From an uncultured Blautia sp. (lineage in GTDB: Bacteria > Bacillota > Clostridia > Lachnospirales > Lachnospiraceae), in contig NZ_CANTKB010000051.1 of assembly GCF_947654165.1 (NCBI RefSeq), positions 1-10,429 on the forward strand: a stretch of 10,429 nucleotides of DNA, given 5' to 3'. Made by a program: the position numbers and the translations under genes. Shown here piece by piece: positions 1 to 6,514 of the stretch. The notes below the pieces were generated by a model. It saw only the letters and a list, made by a program, of their open reading frames with translations. It did not search any database and was not told the origin of the DNA. How positions within the stretch are numbered: position 1 is the first letter of the stretch; each line of letters begins with the position of its first letter.

Positions 1-10
1 CGATAATTTC

Positions 11-40
11 ATCTGTTACCTCATAATAGAGGTAACAGAT
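11..40. terminator. 12-bp perfect hairpin at left edge
   Basis: ATCTGTTACCTC (11-22) and GAGGTAACAGAT (29-40) form a perfect 12-bp inverted repeat around a 6-base loop (ATAATA). This is seen directly. Neither strand has a clear T-run after the stem, so it is not a textbook intrinsic terminator. It could be the 3' hairpin of a gene lying left of the window, a transcript-stabilising stem or a binding site for a dimeric protein. The stem is certain; the role is inferred. Confidence 0.5.
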
Positions 41-290
41 ATGCTAAATATCAATGATACAGTACACTAGTTCCCGGCTGGATATATAATAAGTTCTTTC
101 TAAAATCATCTCTTTGATTTGTCTTAAAATAAAAATTATCATATCCCCAAAAAATAGATGAAAAATTATATGCAAGATTGACCAAGTAAATATTGTCTTA
201 GCCTGATGTGAAAATACTTTTGGAGATAAGATTGGGTGATTTATATAAAAATGCCAATGTGGATGCGTGTCCATATTTTTAGATATTGCA
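41..290. other. Intergenic stretch with no supportable gene
   Basis: About 250 very AT-rich bases lie between the left-edge hairpin and the promoter area of the LacI-family gene. A 76-codon open frame exists on the minus strand (44-274), but it has no ribosome binding site and no recognisable family motif. I see no RNA gene, repeat or transposon end here. Apart from the flanking hairpin and the possible promoter, nothing can be assigned. Confidence 0.6.
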
Positions 291-293
291 TAA

Positions 294-328
294 TTTGATA
301 AAATGATTTAGTATACTGACTATACAAA
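294..328 (+). promoter_or_regulatory. Candidate promoter/operator of the LacI-family gene
   Basis: An extended -10 candidate, TG-A-TAAAAT, lies at 296-304. Just downstream, TTTAGTATAC (307-316) and CTATACAAA (320-328) form a bulged inverted repeat, and a TATACT box lies at 312-317. LacI-family genes are commonly autoregulated, so the repeat is a plausible operator. No good -35 box sits at standard spacing: TTGCAT (286-291) is 20 bases from TATACT. The exact promoter is therefore uncertain. Confidence 0.3.
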
Positions 329-357
329 TAGTGCATATTTTACAAGAGAGTATTAAT

Positions 358-1440
358 ATGAAAAAGAATGTAACAAGAAAAGATATTGCAAAAGAAGCTG
401 GAGTTTCTGTATCTGTGGTGTCCAGAGCTTTAAACAACAGCGGATATGTAGAAAAAGAAAAGAAAAAAAGAATTTTGGAGATTGCTAAGAGGGCAGAATA
501 TGTTCCAAATCCCATGGCAATGGCCTTACAACAGAAAAGAACCAGACAGTTGTTGTTCTTCTGTGGGGATCTTACAGGAACCTATTATAACCAGATGTAT
601 CATGGCATGGCCAGAGAGGCAGAAAAAAGAGGATACCACGTTTTAACTATCATGAATGAAAAGGATTTTGAAATGGTAAAGACAATGTTGGTAGATGGAT
701 TGCTGTTTCCTACGGAAGAAGTGGCAAAGTCATATGTAGAAGCAGTAGGTAAAAATTATTATCTGCCATCTGTGACAGCTTGTTTTGATCCTTCTGTGGT
801 TTTTGCAAAACCTATGCCGACAGTGGTGATTGATAATAGGAAAGTTTTGAACCTGGCTATAGATTATTTAAAGAAAAAGGGGCATAGGAAGATAGGTATT
901 GCAGTTCCCTTTAATGAAGGATATGCAAATTTGAGATATCGATATTGGAAAGAACGAATGATGCTGGAAATGGGGAGTGAGTGCAAGAAGTACATTTTGG
1001 ATGTAAAGGGGGATTTAAAAAAATCAGAAAGCCCAAGAGGAAAAGATGACAGAGATTTAAGTTACCAGTCAGAAGGATTTGTTTATATGGATTTGTTCTT
1101 TTTGGGAAAACAGGCGGCAAAATTATATATTCAACAAAAGTTTAAAGCCACCGCAGTAATCTGTTTTAATGACGATATGGCTCTCGGAATGATGGAGGAA
1201 TTAAAAAGAAATGGGATTTCTGTACCTGAGGATGTTTCTATTATGGGAATAGACGGGATATATACAAGAGAAAGATATGAGCCTAAGCTGACAACTGTAG
1301 CAATATATCCTGAGAGACAGGGGGCAGCCTGTGTTGATGTTTTGATAGATATTTTAGAGGATAATAAATATAAATACATGAATTATTCACCATTTGAGGT
1401 GTTAGAAGGTGAAACGGTAAAAAGGATAGAAAGTATATAA
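358..1440 (+). CDS. LacI/GalR-family transcriptional regulator
   Basis: This is a 360-residue DNA-binding repressor of the LacI/GalR family, the usual length. Residues 5-25 are the N-terminal helix-turn-helix (VTRKDIAKEAGVSVSVVSRAL). Residues 47-62 carry the hinge segment (YVPNPMAMALQQKRT). The rest is a periplasmic-binding-protein-like effector domain with the typical late segment FNDDMALGMMEELKRNGISVPEDVSIMGIDG. The reading frame is open from a GTG at 331, but the ATG at 358 is preferred because family members begin a few residues before the helix-turn-helix. The ribosome site there is weak (AGAGAG at 345-350). It lies 69 bases upstream of the binding-protein gene in the same direction, so it most likely controls the importer and glycosidase genes in response to an imported sugar or a breakdown product. 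The effector is inferred, not visible. Confidence 0.93.
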   Translation: MKKNVTRKDIAKEAGVSVSVVSRALNNSGYVEKEKKKRILEIAKRAEYVPNPMAMALQQKRTRQLLFFCGDLTGTYYNQMYHGMAREAEKRGYHVLTIMNEKDFEMVKTMLVDGLLFPTEEVAKSYVEAVGKNYYLPSVTACFDPSVVFAKPMPTVVIDNRKVLNLAIDYLKKKGHRKIGIAVPFNEGYANLRYRYWKERMMLEMGSECKKYILDVKGDLKKSESPRGKDDRDLSYQSEGFVYMDLFFLGKQAAKLYIQQKFKATAVICFNDDMALGMMEELKRNGISVPEDVSIMGIDGIYTRERYEPKLTTVAIYPERQGAACVDVLIDILEDNKYKYMNYSPFEVLEGETVKRIESI

Positions 1441-1443
1441 CAT

Positions 1444-1475
1444 TTGATATAAAAGCATGCGCACGGCTTTATATA
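1444..1475 (+). promoter_or_regulatory. Promoter with LacI-operator-like inverted repeat before the importer genes
   Basis: A -35-like TTGATA (1444-1449) is followed after 18 bases by a -10-like TTTATA (1468-1473). Within this span, ATATAAAAGC (1447-1456) and GCTTTATAT (1466-1474) form an inverted repeat with one extra A, around the GC-rich core ATGCGCACG. An inverted repeat between the promoter boxes is where a LacI-type repressor would block RNA polymerase, so this is the best operator candidate for the adjacent regulator. The same repeat could instead act as a weak hairpin after the regulator gene, but no T-run follows it. Confidence 0.45.
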
Positions 1476-1509
1476 GAAAAGATAAATAAATATGAATGGA
1501 GGAAGAAAA

Positions 1510-2805
1510 ATGAAGTTTAGAAGAGCAACAGCATTATTACTGGCAGGAATTATGGCAACAGGATTGACTGCATGTGGAGAAACTAAGAAAGAAAGTGACC
1601 AGGGAGAAAAAGGGAAAAAAGAAAAACTGGTTATTTGGTCATGGGGAGCGGATGAAGAAAAGAAATCTAGAGAGAACATGGTAGAAGCTTTTCAGAAAGC
1701 ACATCCGGAAATAGAAGTGGAACATTCTGTAATTCCTACAGCAGATCATGTATGGGATCAGAAAATGACAGCAGCATTATCGGCAGGAACGGGACCGGAT
1801 GTAATTCAGATGTCCCCAGATTACTATGGATTATATACAGAATATTACGAAGATCTAACTCCATATGTTGAGAAAGAAGGAGTTGATTTGGATTCGGTCA
1901 TTACGGAGGGGATGTTAGATCCATACTACCGTCCGGATGGAAAGCTGGAAGCAATGCCATTATTGGAAAACGTGTTTGTTTTGGCATATAACAAGGATAT
2001 GTTTGATGAGTTTAATGTGGAATATCCAACAGCAGACTGGACATGGGATGATTTGGCAGAGGCTGCCAAGAAGTTTGCAGGCGGAGAAGGTGCAGACGCT
2101 ACCTATGGTCTAGTAAATCACTGGATTGATGCGCCATTGTCTATTTTAGTTAAAGGCGGAAATGCATATTCTGAGGATTTAAAAACCTGTGAGGTAAACA
2201 GTGAAGAGGTAAAAGCAGGACTGGATTTATTCGGAGATCTGGTACAGAGTAAGGCAATGCCGGATGACACTGCTGCAAAGGGGCTTCCTAAGGAACAGCT
2301 GTTTGTTTCCGGACATGCTGCAATGTATACACTGGGTGGATTTGAGACTAAGTTGATTGCAGAAGAAGTTGGAGAAAACTTTGAGTGGGATGCAGTGCCT
2401 ATGCCAAAGGTGGAAAATGGTAAAAACAATCTTATGTATGCAACGGGATATGCAATGTTAAATACATCTGAACACAAGGATGCAGCATGGACTTTCTTGA
2501 AAGAAACAGCTTATGCCAACGAAGATATGGCTAAGGAAACAGCAGCGATTGGTCTTCCGGCTTGTAAGAATATAGCAGAGACATATTATAAAGACTTGTC
2601 CTATGGACCTATTAAGAACAGCTATTTCCTTGAAGGTCTGGATGGAGCAAAGTTGAACATCTGGGGAGGTGCATTTGCAGCGGCAGGAGATGTTTATACA
2701 CAAATTTGGCAGTCTGTAACAATTGATGGAAAGAGTGCAGAGGAGGCAATGGAAGAATACTATCCTGCATTAGAAAAGGCATTTAATGAGGCAAATGGTA
2801 ACTAA
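1510..2805 (+). CDS. ABC sugar importer, extracellular solute-binding lipoprotein
   Basis: This 431-residue family 1 solute-binding protein (SBP_bac_1, MsmE/UgpB-like) captures oligosaccharides outside the membrane and delivers them to the permeases. Residues 1-22 are a lipoprotein signal: basic start MKFRR, hydrophobic stretch, then lipobox LTAC with the lipidated Cys at 22. A charged linker precedes the mature domain, which starts at KLVIWSWGADEEKKSRENMVEAF. Many Trp, Tyr and Asp residues fit sugar binding. The start is the ATG at 1510, with GGAGGAAG at 1498-1505. An in-frame ATG at 1492 would lie upstream of that ribosome site and add MNGGRK ahead of the signal peptide, so it is rejected. 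The context with GH43, GH3 and GH51 genes suggests arabinoxylo- or xylo-oligosaccharides, but specificity cannot be read from the sequence. Confidence 0.95.
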   Translation: MKFRRATALLLAGIMATGLTACGETKKESDQGEKGKKEKLVIWSWGADEEKKSRENMVEAFQKAHPEIEVEHSVIPTADHVWDQKMTAALSAGTGPDVIQMSPDYYGLYTEYYEDLTPYVEKEGVDLDSVITEGMLDPYYRPDGKLEAMPLLENVFVLAYNKDMFDEFNVEYPTADWTWDDLAEAAKKFAGGEGADATYGLVNHWIDAPLSILVKGGNAYSEDLKTCEVNSEEVKAGLDLFGDLVQSKAMPDDTAAKGLPKEQLFVSGHAAMYTLGGFETKLIAEEVGENFEWDAVPMPKVENGKNNLMYATGYAMLNTSEHKDAAWTFLKETAYANEDMAKETAAIGLPACKNIAETYYKDLSYGPIKNSYFLEGLDGAKLNIWGGAFAAAGDVYTQIWQSVTIDGKSAEEAMEEYYPALEKAFNEANGN

Positions 2806-2816
2806 CTGTAGTTAAA

Positions 2817-2860
2817 TATCTAAGGTCAGATTTTACTTTTGCAAAATTTGACCTTAGATA
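2817..2860 (+). promoter_or_regulatory. 18-bp intercistronic stem-loop between binding-protein and permease genes
   Basis: Bases 2817-2834 pair with 2843-2860 to form an 18-bp stem, with one G-U pair, around an 8-base loop (ACTTTTGC). The outer twelve pairs, TATCTAAGGTCA against TGACCTTAGATA, are perfect. No T-run follows, so full termination is unlikely. In sugar ABC operons such a stem after the binding-protein gene typically protects the upstream mRNA or causes partial attenuation, giving more binding protein than permease. That role is inferred. A smaller TAACTA/TAGTTA repeat (2799-2814) overlaps the upstream stop codon. Confidence 0.75.
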
Positions 2861-2889
2861 GTAATAAGTAATGAAATGGGGTAAGAAAC

Positions 2890-3798
2890 GTGATTGGAAA
2901 AGGAAAGAAGAGGAAAGTTTCAGCAATGAAAAAGAGAGAAGCCAGAAATTTTTACTTATATACAGCACCATGGCTGATAGGATTTCTGGTGCTTACACTA
3001 TATCCCATCGTGTATTCATTTTATCTTATGTTTACAGATATGAATCTTACAGGAGCAGGAGAATTTATAGGACTTGAGAACTGGAAATACGCATTTACAG
3101 ATGATCCTCTTTTTAAAAAAGCATTTTTTAACACTTTAAAATATGTTGTCATGTTTGTTCCATGCAGTATTCTTTTGGCATTCTTCATTGCTCTGCTTTT
3201 GAGTAAAAAAATAAGAGGATTAGGATTTTTTAGAACTGCTTTTTACATTCCTTATATTACGTCTGGAGTTGCAGTAACTATTTTATGGGGATGGATTTTT
3301 CAAAAAGACTATGGAATTATAAACTATATTCTTTCATTGATAGGAATAAAAGGGCCAGATTGGCTGGGAGATAAAAATATAGCAATGATTTCTATTGTCA
3401 TTTTGTCTTTATGGACGATTGGTAATAATATTATCATTATGCTCGCTGGTATACAGGATATTCCTGCATCTTATTACGAGAGTGCACAGATTGACGGAGC
3501 AGGAACTTTCAGGCAAACTTTTTACATAACTCTTCCATTGTGTACACCTACTATTTATTTTAACTTAATTGTAACGATTATTGCAGCATTTCAGGTGTTT
3601 CAGCAGCCGTTGATCCTTACAAATGGAGGACCATTAAACAGCACTTATACAGCGGCCATGCATTTATATAACAACGGATTCCTTTATGGGAAAATGGGAT
3701 ATGCGTCTATGATGGCATGGAGTATGTTTGCTGTAATCATGTTGATTACAATCGTAGTAGTTTCGACATCTAAGCACTGGGTATTTTATGACGACTAG
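2890..3798 (+). CDS. ABC sugar importer permease, MalF/UgpA type
   Basis: This is an inner-membrane permease of a carbohydrate ABC importer, 302 residues from the GTG at 2890. About six hydrophobic segments are visible, at roughly residues 21-48, 84-104, 114-137, 163-188, 224-245 and 274-293. The EAA loop that docks the ATPase is present near residues 197-216 (ESAQIDGAGTFRQTFYITLP). The GTG start has GGGG at 2878-2881 and keeps the basic N-terminal tail common in this family. An in-frame ATG at 2926, with GAGGAA about 11 bases upstream, would give a protein 12 residues shorter and cannot be excluded. Its stop codon overlaps the ribosome site of the next permease, so the two are probably translationally coupled and form a heterodimer. 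No ATPase gene is nearby, so a shared MsmK-like ATPase is inferred. Confidence 0.92.
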   Translation: MIGKGKKRKVSAMKKREARNFYLYTAPWLIGFLVLTLYPIVYSFYLMFTDMNLTGAGEFIGLENWKYAFTDDPLFKKAFFNTLKYVVMFVPCSILLAFFIALLLSKKIRGLGFFRTAFYIPYITSGVAVTILWGWIFQKDYGIINYILSLIGIKGPDWLGDKNIAMISIVILSLWTIGNNIIIMLAGIQDIPASYYESAQIDGAGTFRQTFYITLPLCTPTIYFNLIVTIIAAFQVFQQPLILTNGGPLNSTYTAAMHLYNNGFLYGKMGYASMMAWSMFAVIMLITIVVVSTSKHWVFYDD

Positions 3799-3808
3799 GA
3801 GGAGAGCT

Positions 3809-4657
3809 ATGTTAAAATCACAAAAAAAGAATAAATTACTATCCAGAACTTTAACGTATATTGTATTGATTCTTGCGGCTGCCATTTGTTTATTTCCTTT
3901 TTTGTGGATGATTTCCACTTCTTTTAAACCAATGTCCGATATTTACAAAATGCCGCCGACCCTGATTCCAGAGCATGGTACAATAGAAAACTTTATAGAG
4001 GGCTGGAAAGGTGCAAATTTTCAGATGTATTTTAAGAATACAGCAGTGATTACACTTTTAGCTACTGTAGGGACAGTGTTTTCTTCCTCTATTGTTGCTT
4101 ATGGATTTGCAAGATTTCAGTCCAGAATGTCAAAATTTTTGTTTATGGTACTATTAGGAACCATGATGCTTCCAACACAGGTTACATTGATTCCTCAGTA
4201 TTTATTATTTTATAAAATGGGAATGGTAGACACTATCTGGCCTTTAGTTATTCCGAGTTGGCTTGGTGGAGGGGCTTTCAATATTTTCTTGTTTATACAG
4301 TTTTTTAGGACATTGCCAAAAGAACTGGATGAAGCGGCTAAAATTGATGGTGCTAATTCATTGCAGATTTTTACGAGAATATTGCTTCCAGCAGTAAAAC
4401 CAGTTATGTTGGCTGTTTTGGTTATGGCTCTTGTGTTTAATTGGAATGATTTCTTTAATCCATTGATTTATTTGAATTCTAATGAAAAGTTTACAATTGC
4501 AATAGGTCTGCAATTTTTTAAAGGTTCCCAGGGAAATGTTCAGGTAGGACAAATGATGGCTATGGCGCTGTTTTCGCTTCTTCCTGTTCTGATAGTGTTT
4601 GGAACGTGTCAAAAGTATTTTATTCAGGGTATTAAAATGTCAGGTCTGAAGGGATGA
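3809..4657 (+). CDS. ABC sugar importer permease, MalG/UgpE type
   Basis: This is the partner permease, 282 residues with about six membrane segments. It contains the family signature LFPFLWMISTSFK near residues 28-40, and the EAA loop at about 174-193 (DEAAKIDGANSLQIFTRILLP). It ends with the typical QGIKMSGLKG tail. The start is the ATG at 3809, six bases after a strong AGGAGG (3797-3802) that overlaps the previous gene's stop codon. An in-frame ATG at 3788 lies upstream of this ribosome site and inside the previous gene, so it is not used here. The insertion sequence begins 14 bases beyond the stop codon. Originally the GH43 gene probably followed only 33 bases downstream. Confidence 0.94.
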   Translation: MLKSQKKNKLLSRTLTYIVLILAAAICLFPFLWMISTSFKPMSDIYKMPPTLIPEHGTIENFIEGWKGANFQMYFKNTAVITLLATVGTVFSSSIVAYGFARFQSRMSKFLFMVLLGTMMLPTQVTLIPQYLLFYKMGMVDTIWPLVIPSWLGGGAFNIFLFIQFFRTLPKELDEAAKIDGANSLQIFTRILLPAVKPVMLAVLVMALVFNWNDFFNPLIYLNSNEKFTIAIGLQFFKGSQGNVQVGQMMAMALFSLLPVLIVFGTCQKYFIQGIKMSGLKG

Positions 4658-4658
4658 T

Positions 4659-4671
4659 ATTAAATATAGAA
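4659..4671 (+). repeat. Left copy of 13-bp target-site duplication
   Basis: ATTAAATATAGAA here is identical to 6483-6495. The copy ends immediately before the left inverted repeat of the insertion sequence, and the identity stops at both outer edges. This is what a target-site duplication looks like. Confidence 0.85.
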
Positions 4672-4687
4672 TAGGTAATTGCGAAAC
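4672..4687 (+). repeat. Left terminal inverted repeat of the insertion sequence
   Basis: TAGGTAATTGCGAAAC reads inward from the left end. It matches the inward-reading right end at 13 of 16 positions: TAGG, three mismatches, then nine identical bases TTGCGAAAC. Matching stops after these 16 bases. Confidence 0.8.
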
Positions 4688-4853
4688 AGGTTCTGGATTG
4701 GAGTACAAATAGTACTGAGAATTGGAATTTTAGAATATCTGGGATTGAAAAGAACGGAAAAACATGGTGGATAATGATATAAGTTGGAATTGAACAGGAA
4801 ATGGGCGCACTTATAGAGGGAAATGAAAAACCCTGTTTTAAAAATAGTAAGTT
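4688..4853. other. Non-coding left arm of the insertion sequence
   Basis: About 166 bases separate the left inverted repeat from the transposase stop codon. A short open stretch near 4675-4764 has no start codon with a ribosome site and resembles nothing I recognise. AGTAC/GTACT at 4702-4716 and AGGG/CCCT at about 4817-4834 are only short repeats. I see no convincing terminator for the transposase transcript. Confidence 0.55.
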
Positions 4854-6341
4854 CTATGCAATTAAAGGTTTAAGACTTCGAATGTACTGATGCTGTTCTA
4901 TCTTATCAGCGAGAAGCACGCCGATTAGCTGTGTGATGCCAGCCAGAATCAGATCAGCATGAAGTGTTTTCTCATTCTGGGTTTTGCGGCCGGCAATCCC
5001 AAAGCTGTCTTTGAAGTGGTTGATGGAACGTTCTACAGTGGTTCTGATCTTATATGTATCATTCCATTCGTCAGTCCCGCGCACAGTGCCGGGATAAGCA
5101 CGTAAGTCTTTTTCCGGGTAAAGGTATACCATTCTTCCACATGGTGAAGATGTGCAGGGAGTGTCACAGTGACAGACACGGTGATATTTTCCTGTGGAAG
5201 GATCCTTTTCCCATTTGACTTTTGGACAGCTGAATTTATAGCGTACAATACCGTTCTTCCGCTTGCTGGTACCTTCATATTTCATAGGAAGGGAAGGATC
5301 ATTCGGACAACAGGGAATACCATTTTCATTCATTGAATAGTCTGTGTTTTCCAATCCTGAGCGGGAATTTAATGGGATGTAGGCTTTTTGAAAGTGAATG
5401 CCATTACCGTCATCATCCTTGCCAAAAGTGTCTCCTGAAAGAAGTTCTTTATAAAGTTTAGCGGAGTCAAAGGCGGCATCCCCTAAAAAAGTATTCGGGT
5501 TGATGAGCGGATGCGCAGCAAACAGATCCTGTAAAGTAGGGATAAGCAGCCTGGCATCATGGACCGATTTATCTTCATCCGGGGAATCGGACTTCTTTTC
5601 AAGAATAATTTCAGGATGCTTCTCGAAAAAATCCCTGTTGTAGAAGTCAATATGCCGGACAATGCCTAAACCATTTGTGACAATGCCAAATTTGTAGGCA
5701 TAACAAAAATGCCCATCAATGTAAAGCTGTTTAATATCAGGATTAGCGGAGGCATGGGAAGGCATGGAACTGTAAGCAGCTTTGTAAGGGTCATAGTTCT
5801 CATCAAAATGCATGGCTTTTGCATATGCTTTAAGCTGTTTGATAATGCGGTTGGCATACTTTGGATTGTTTTCTGTAACCCAGGCCTCTATGCCAGAGGA
5901 ATCAAAGATAGTCATAGCTGCCTTGGCAGAATCGATTGCCTGACAGATTGGTTCCGTAAGATCAACAAGGTGGTTGAAAACAGCCTGTAAATCTTCAAGA
6001 AAATCCTGCTTGAAACGGGTGATCTTAGAGGCATCCGGAACCTTGTCGAAACCACAGAATTCACGGAGATGCCGGGAATACTGAAGGAAAACAAGGAGCA
6101 GGGTATCGGTAGGGATTGAAAAAATACGCTGAATGATAAGCACCCATAAAAAAGCGAACAAAGGGTATTTGCGGGTTCTTCCCGTTGATGCATAGAAATG
6201 CTTCCGGAAGGAAGCAGAAACAATTTCATCAAGGTCAATGTGCTGTTGTAAGAGAGACAGAAACTGAGGCTTGTCGGATTCATAAATTTCCTGGCAATTT
6301 GAAAAAATATCTGCCAAAGAAAGCTGATTGTATGGTATCAT
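4854..6341 (-). CDS. DDE transposase (IS1182-like, DUF772 N-terminus)
   Basis: This is a complete 495-residue transposase that would cut and join the element's ends. The N-terminal part (about residues 45-125) resembles the DUF772 domain of IS5/IS1182-type transposases, including RKYPLFAFLWVLIIQ and HLREFCGFDKVPDASKITRFK. Likely catalytic residues are D147 (TIFDSSGIEAW), D288 (FLGDAAFDSAKLY) and E437 (RTTVERSINHFK). Between the second D and the E lies a Cys-rich insertion (C344, C345, C372, C390, C392, C396, C401) that could bind a metal. No frameshift or stop is visible, so it looks intact. The ATG at 6341 is preceded nine bases upstream by AAGGAGT. Family assignment is a judgement; the DDE transposase call is firm. 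Confidence 0.92.
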   Translation of the reverse strand: MIPYNQLSLADIFSNCQEIYESDKPQFLSLLQQHIDLDEIVSASFRKHFYASTGRTRKYPLFAFLWVLIIQRIFSIPTDTLLLVFLQYSRHLREFCGFDKVPDASKITRFKQDFLEDLQAVFNHLVDLTEPICQAIDSAKAAMTIFDSSGIEAWVTENNPKYANRIIKQLKAYAKAMHFDENYDPYKAAYSSMPSHASANPDIKQLYIDGHFCYAYKFGIVTNGLGIVRHIDFYNRDFFEKHPEIILEKKSDSPDEDKSVHDARLLIPTLQDLFAAHPLINPNTFLGDAAFDSAKLYKELLSGDTFGKDDDGNGIHFQKAYIPLNSRSGLENTDYSMNENGIPCCPNDPSLPMKYEGTSKRKNGIVRYKFSCPKVKWEKDPSTGKYHRVCHCDTPCTSSPCGRMVYLYPEKDLRAYPGTVRGTDEWNDTYKIRTTVERSINHFKDSFGIAGRKTQNEKTLHADLILAGITQLIGVLLADKIEQHQYIRSLKPLIA

Positions 6342-6347
6342 ATAGGT

Positions 6348-6421
6348 ACAACTCCTTCCGGTGGATATGGTTGATTTTTGTTTGGTTACTTAAATTTTAC
6401 CACAAACCTGTGAGGAGTTGT
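6348..6421 (-). promoter_or_regulatory. Anti-Shine-Dalgarno inverted repeat in the transposase leader
   Basis: On the minus strand, ACAACTCCT (6421 to 6413) is the exact 9-base complement of AGGAGTTGT (6356 to 6348), which contains the transposase ribosome binding site. The two are 56 bases apart. An RNA entering from outside the element would carry both and could hide the ribosome site. An RNA started at the inner promoter (-10 at 6394-6399) would lack the first half. The pairing is seen directly. The regulatory role is inferred by analogy with IS10 and IS50, which block translation of read-through transposase mRNA by structure. Confidence 0.6.
6394..6402 (-). promoter_or_regulatory. Extended -10 promoter of the transposase
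   Basis: Read on the minus strand, TGG-TAAAAT gives an extended -10 element (TAAAAT at 6399-6394) with an expected start near 6387, about 46 bases before the ATG. No good -35 lies 17 bases upstream, which extended -10 promoters can tolerate. A second TGC-TAAAAT at 6433-6425 is an alternative that would start near 6418. Confidence 0.45.
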
Positions 6422-6441
6422 TCTATTTTAGCAAATAAAAA

Positions 6442-6461
6442 AGCCCGATTTTATGCGGGCT
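6442..6461 (-). terminator. Minus-strand intrinsic terminator at the right end of the insertion sequence
   Basis: On the minus strand AGCCCG, an 8-base loop and CGGGCT form a 6-bp GC-rich stem followed directly by a T-rich run (TTTTTATTTG). This is a classic intrinsic terminator pointing into the element, upstream of the transposase gene. It would stop antisense transcripts entering from the GH43 side. On the plus strand no T-run follows, so operon transcripts should pass. Confidence 0.75.
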
Positions 6462-6463
6462 GT

Positions 6464-6480
6464 GGCGTTTCGCAAACGCC
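6464..6480. repeat. Perfect palindrome at the right insertion-sequence end
   Basis: GGCGTTT, loop CGC, AAACGCC is a perfect 7-bp stem lying within the right terminal repeat. The left end is much less symmetrical. It may be a transposase-binding feature or chance divergence of the ends. Confidence 0.7.
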
Positions 6481-6482
6481 TA
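6467..6482 (-). repeat. Right terminal inverted repeat of the insertion sequence
   Basis: Read inward on the minus strand this is TAGGCGTTTGCGAAAC, the imperfect partner of the left end. The matching includes the nine-base block TTGCGAAAC. It borders the right direct-repeat copy without a gap. Confidence 0.8.
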
Positions 6483-6495
6483 ATTAAATATAGAA
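6483..6495 (+). repeat. Right copy of 13-bp target-site duplication
   Basis: ATTAAATATAGAA repeats 4659-4671 exactly and begins immediately after the right inverted repeat. It lies just before the GH43 ribosome binding site GGAGGA (6501-6506), so the insertion left that site intact. Confidence 0.85.
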
Positions 6496-6514
6496 AATTT
6501 GGAGGAAATAAGAT

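Larger units (their letters stand above)
4672..6482 (-). mobile_element. Complete DDE insertion sequence of about 1.81 kb inserted in the operon
   Basis: The element runs from TAGGTAATTGCGAAAC at 4672-4687 to the complement of TAGGCGTTTGCGAAAC at 6467-6482. These 16-bp ends match at 13 positions. A 13-bp direct repeat abuts each end exactly. It carries one transposase gene on the minus strand, leaving 182 untranslated bases on the left and 141 on the right. The inside is visibly richer in G and C than the flanking operon, which fits horizontal arrival. IS1182-like is the best guess for the family, from the DUF772-type N-terminus, the size and a variable-length duplication; ISNCY-type groups remain possible. 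It splits a sugar-use operon between importer and glycosidase genes, in the antisense orientation. Confidence 0.88.

Noticed and set aside
44..274. A 76-codon minus-strand open frame in the left intergenic stretch
   Set aside because: It has no ribosome site and no recognised motif, and its composition is what AT-rich non-coding DNA gives.
331..357. GTG start adding nine residues to the LacI-family regulator
   Set aside because: Family members begin just before the helix-turn-helix, and the extension has no upstream ribosome site; the ATG at 358 fits better.
1492..1509. Earlier ATG for the binding protein
   Set aside because: The strong GGAGGAAG lies between this ATG and the one at 1510, so it can only serve the later start, which also gives a normal lipoprotein signal.
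4675..4764. Possible gene remnant in the left arm of the insertion sequence
   Set aside because: It is a short open frame without a start, ribosome site or recognisable family; it lies inside the element, so it is not a piece of the split operon.
5033..6283. Several overlapping open frames on both strands within the transposase gene
   Set aside because: They are shadows of the 495-codon gene, which has all three DDE residues and a good ribosome site.
6466..6494. Hybrid promoter from the right insertion-sequence end driving GH43
   Set aside because: TATAGA at 6489-6494 could be a -10, but no acceptable -35 lies 16-18 bases upstream.
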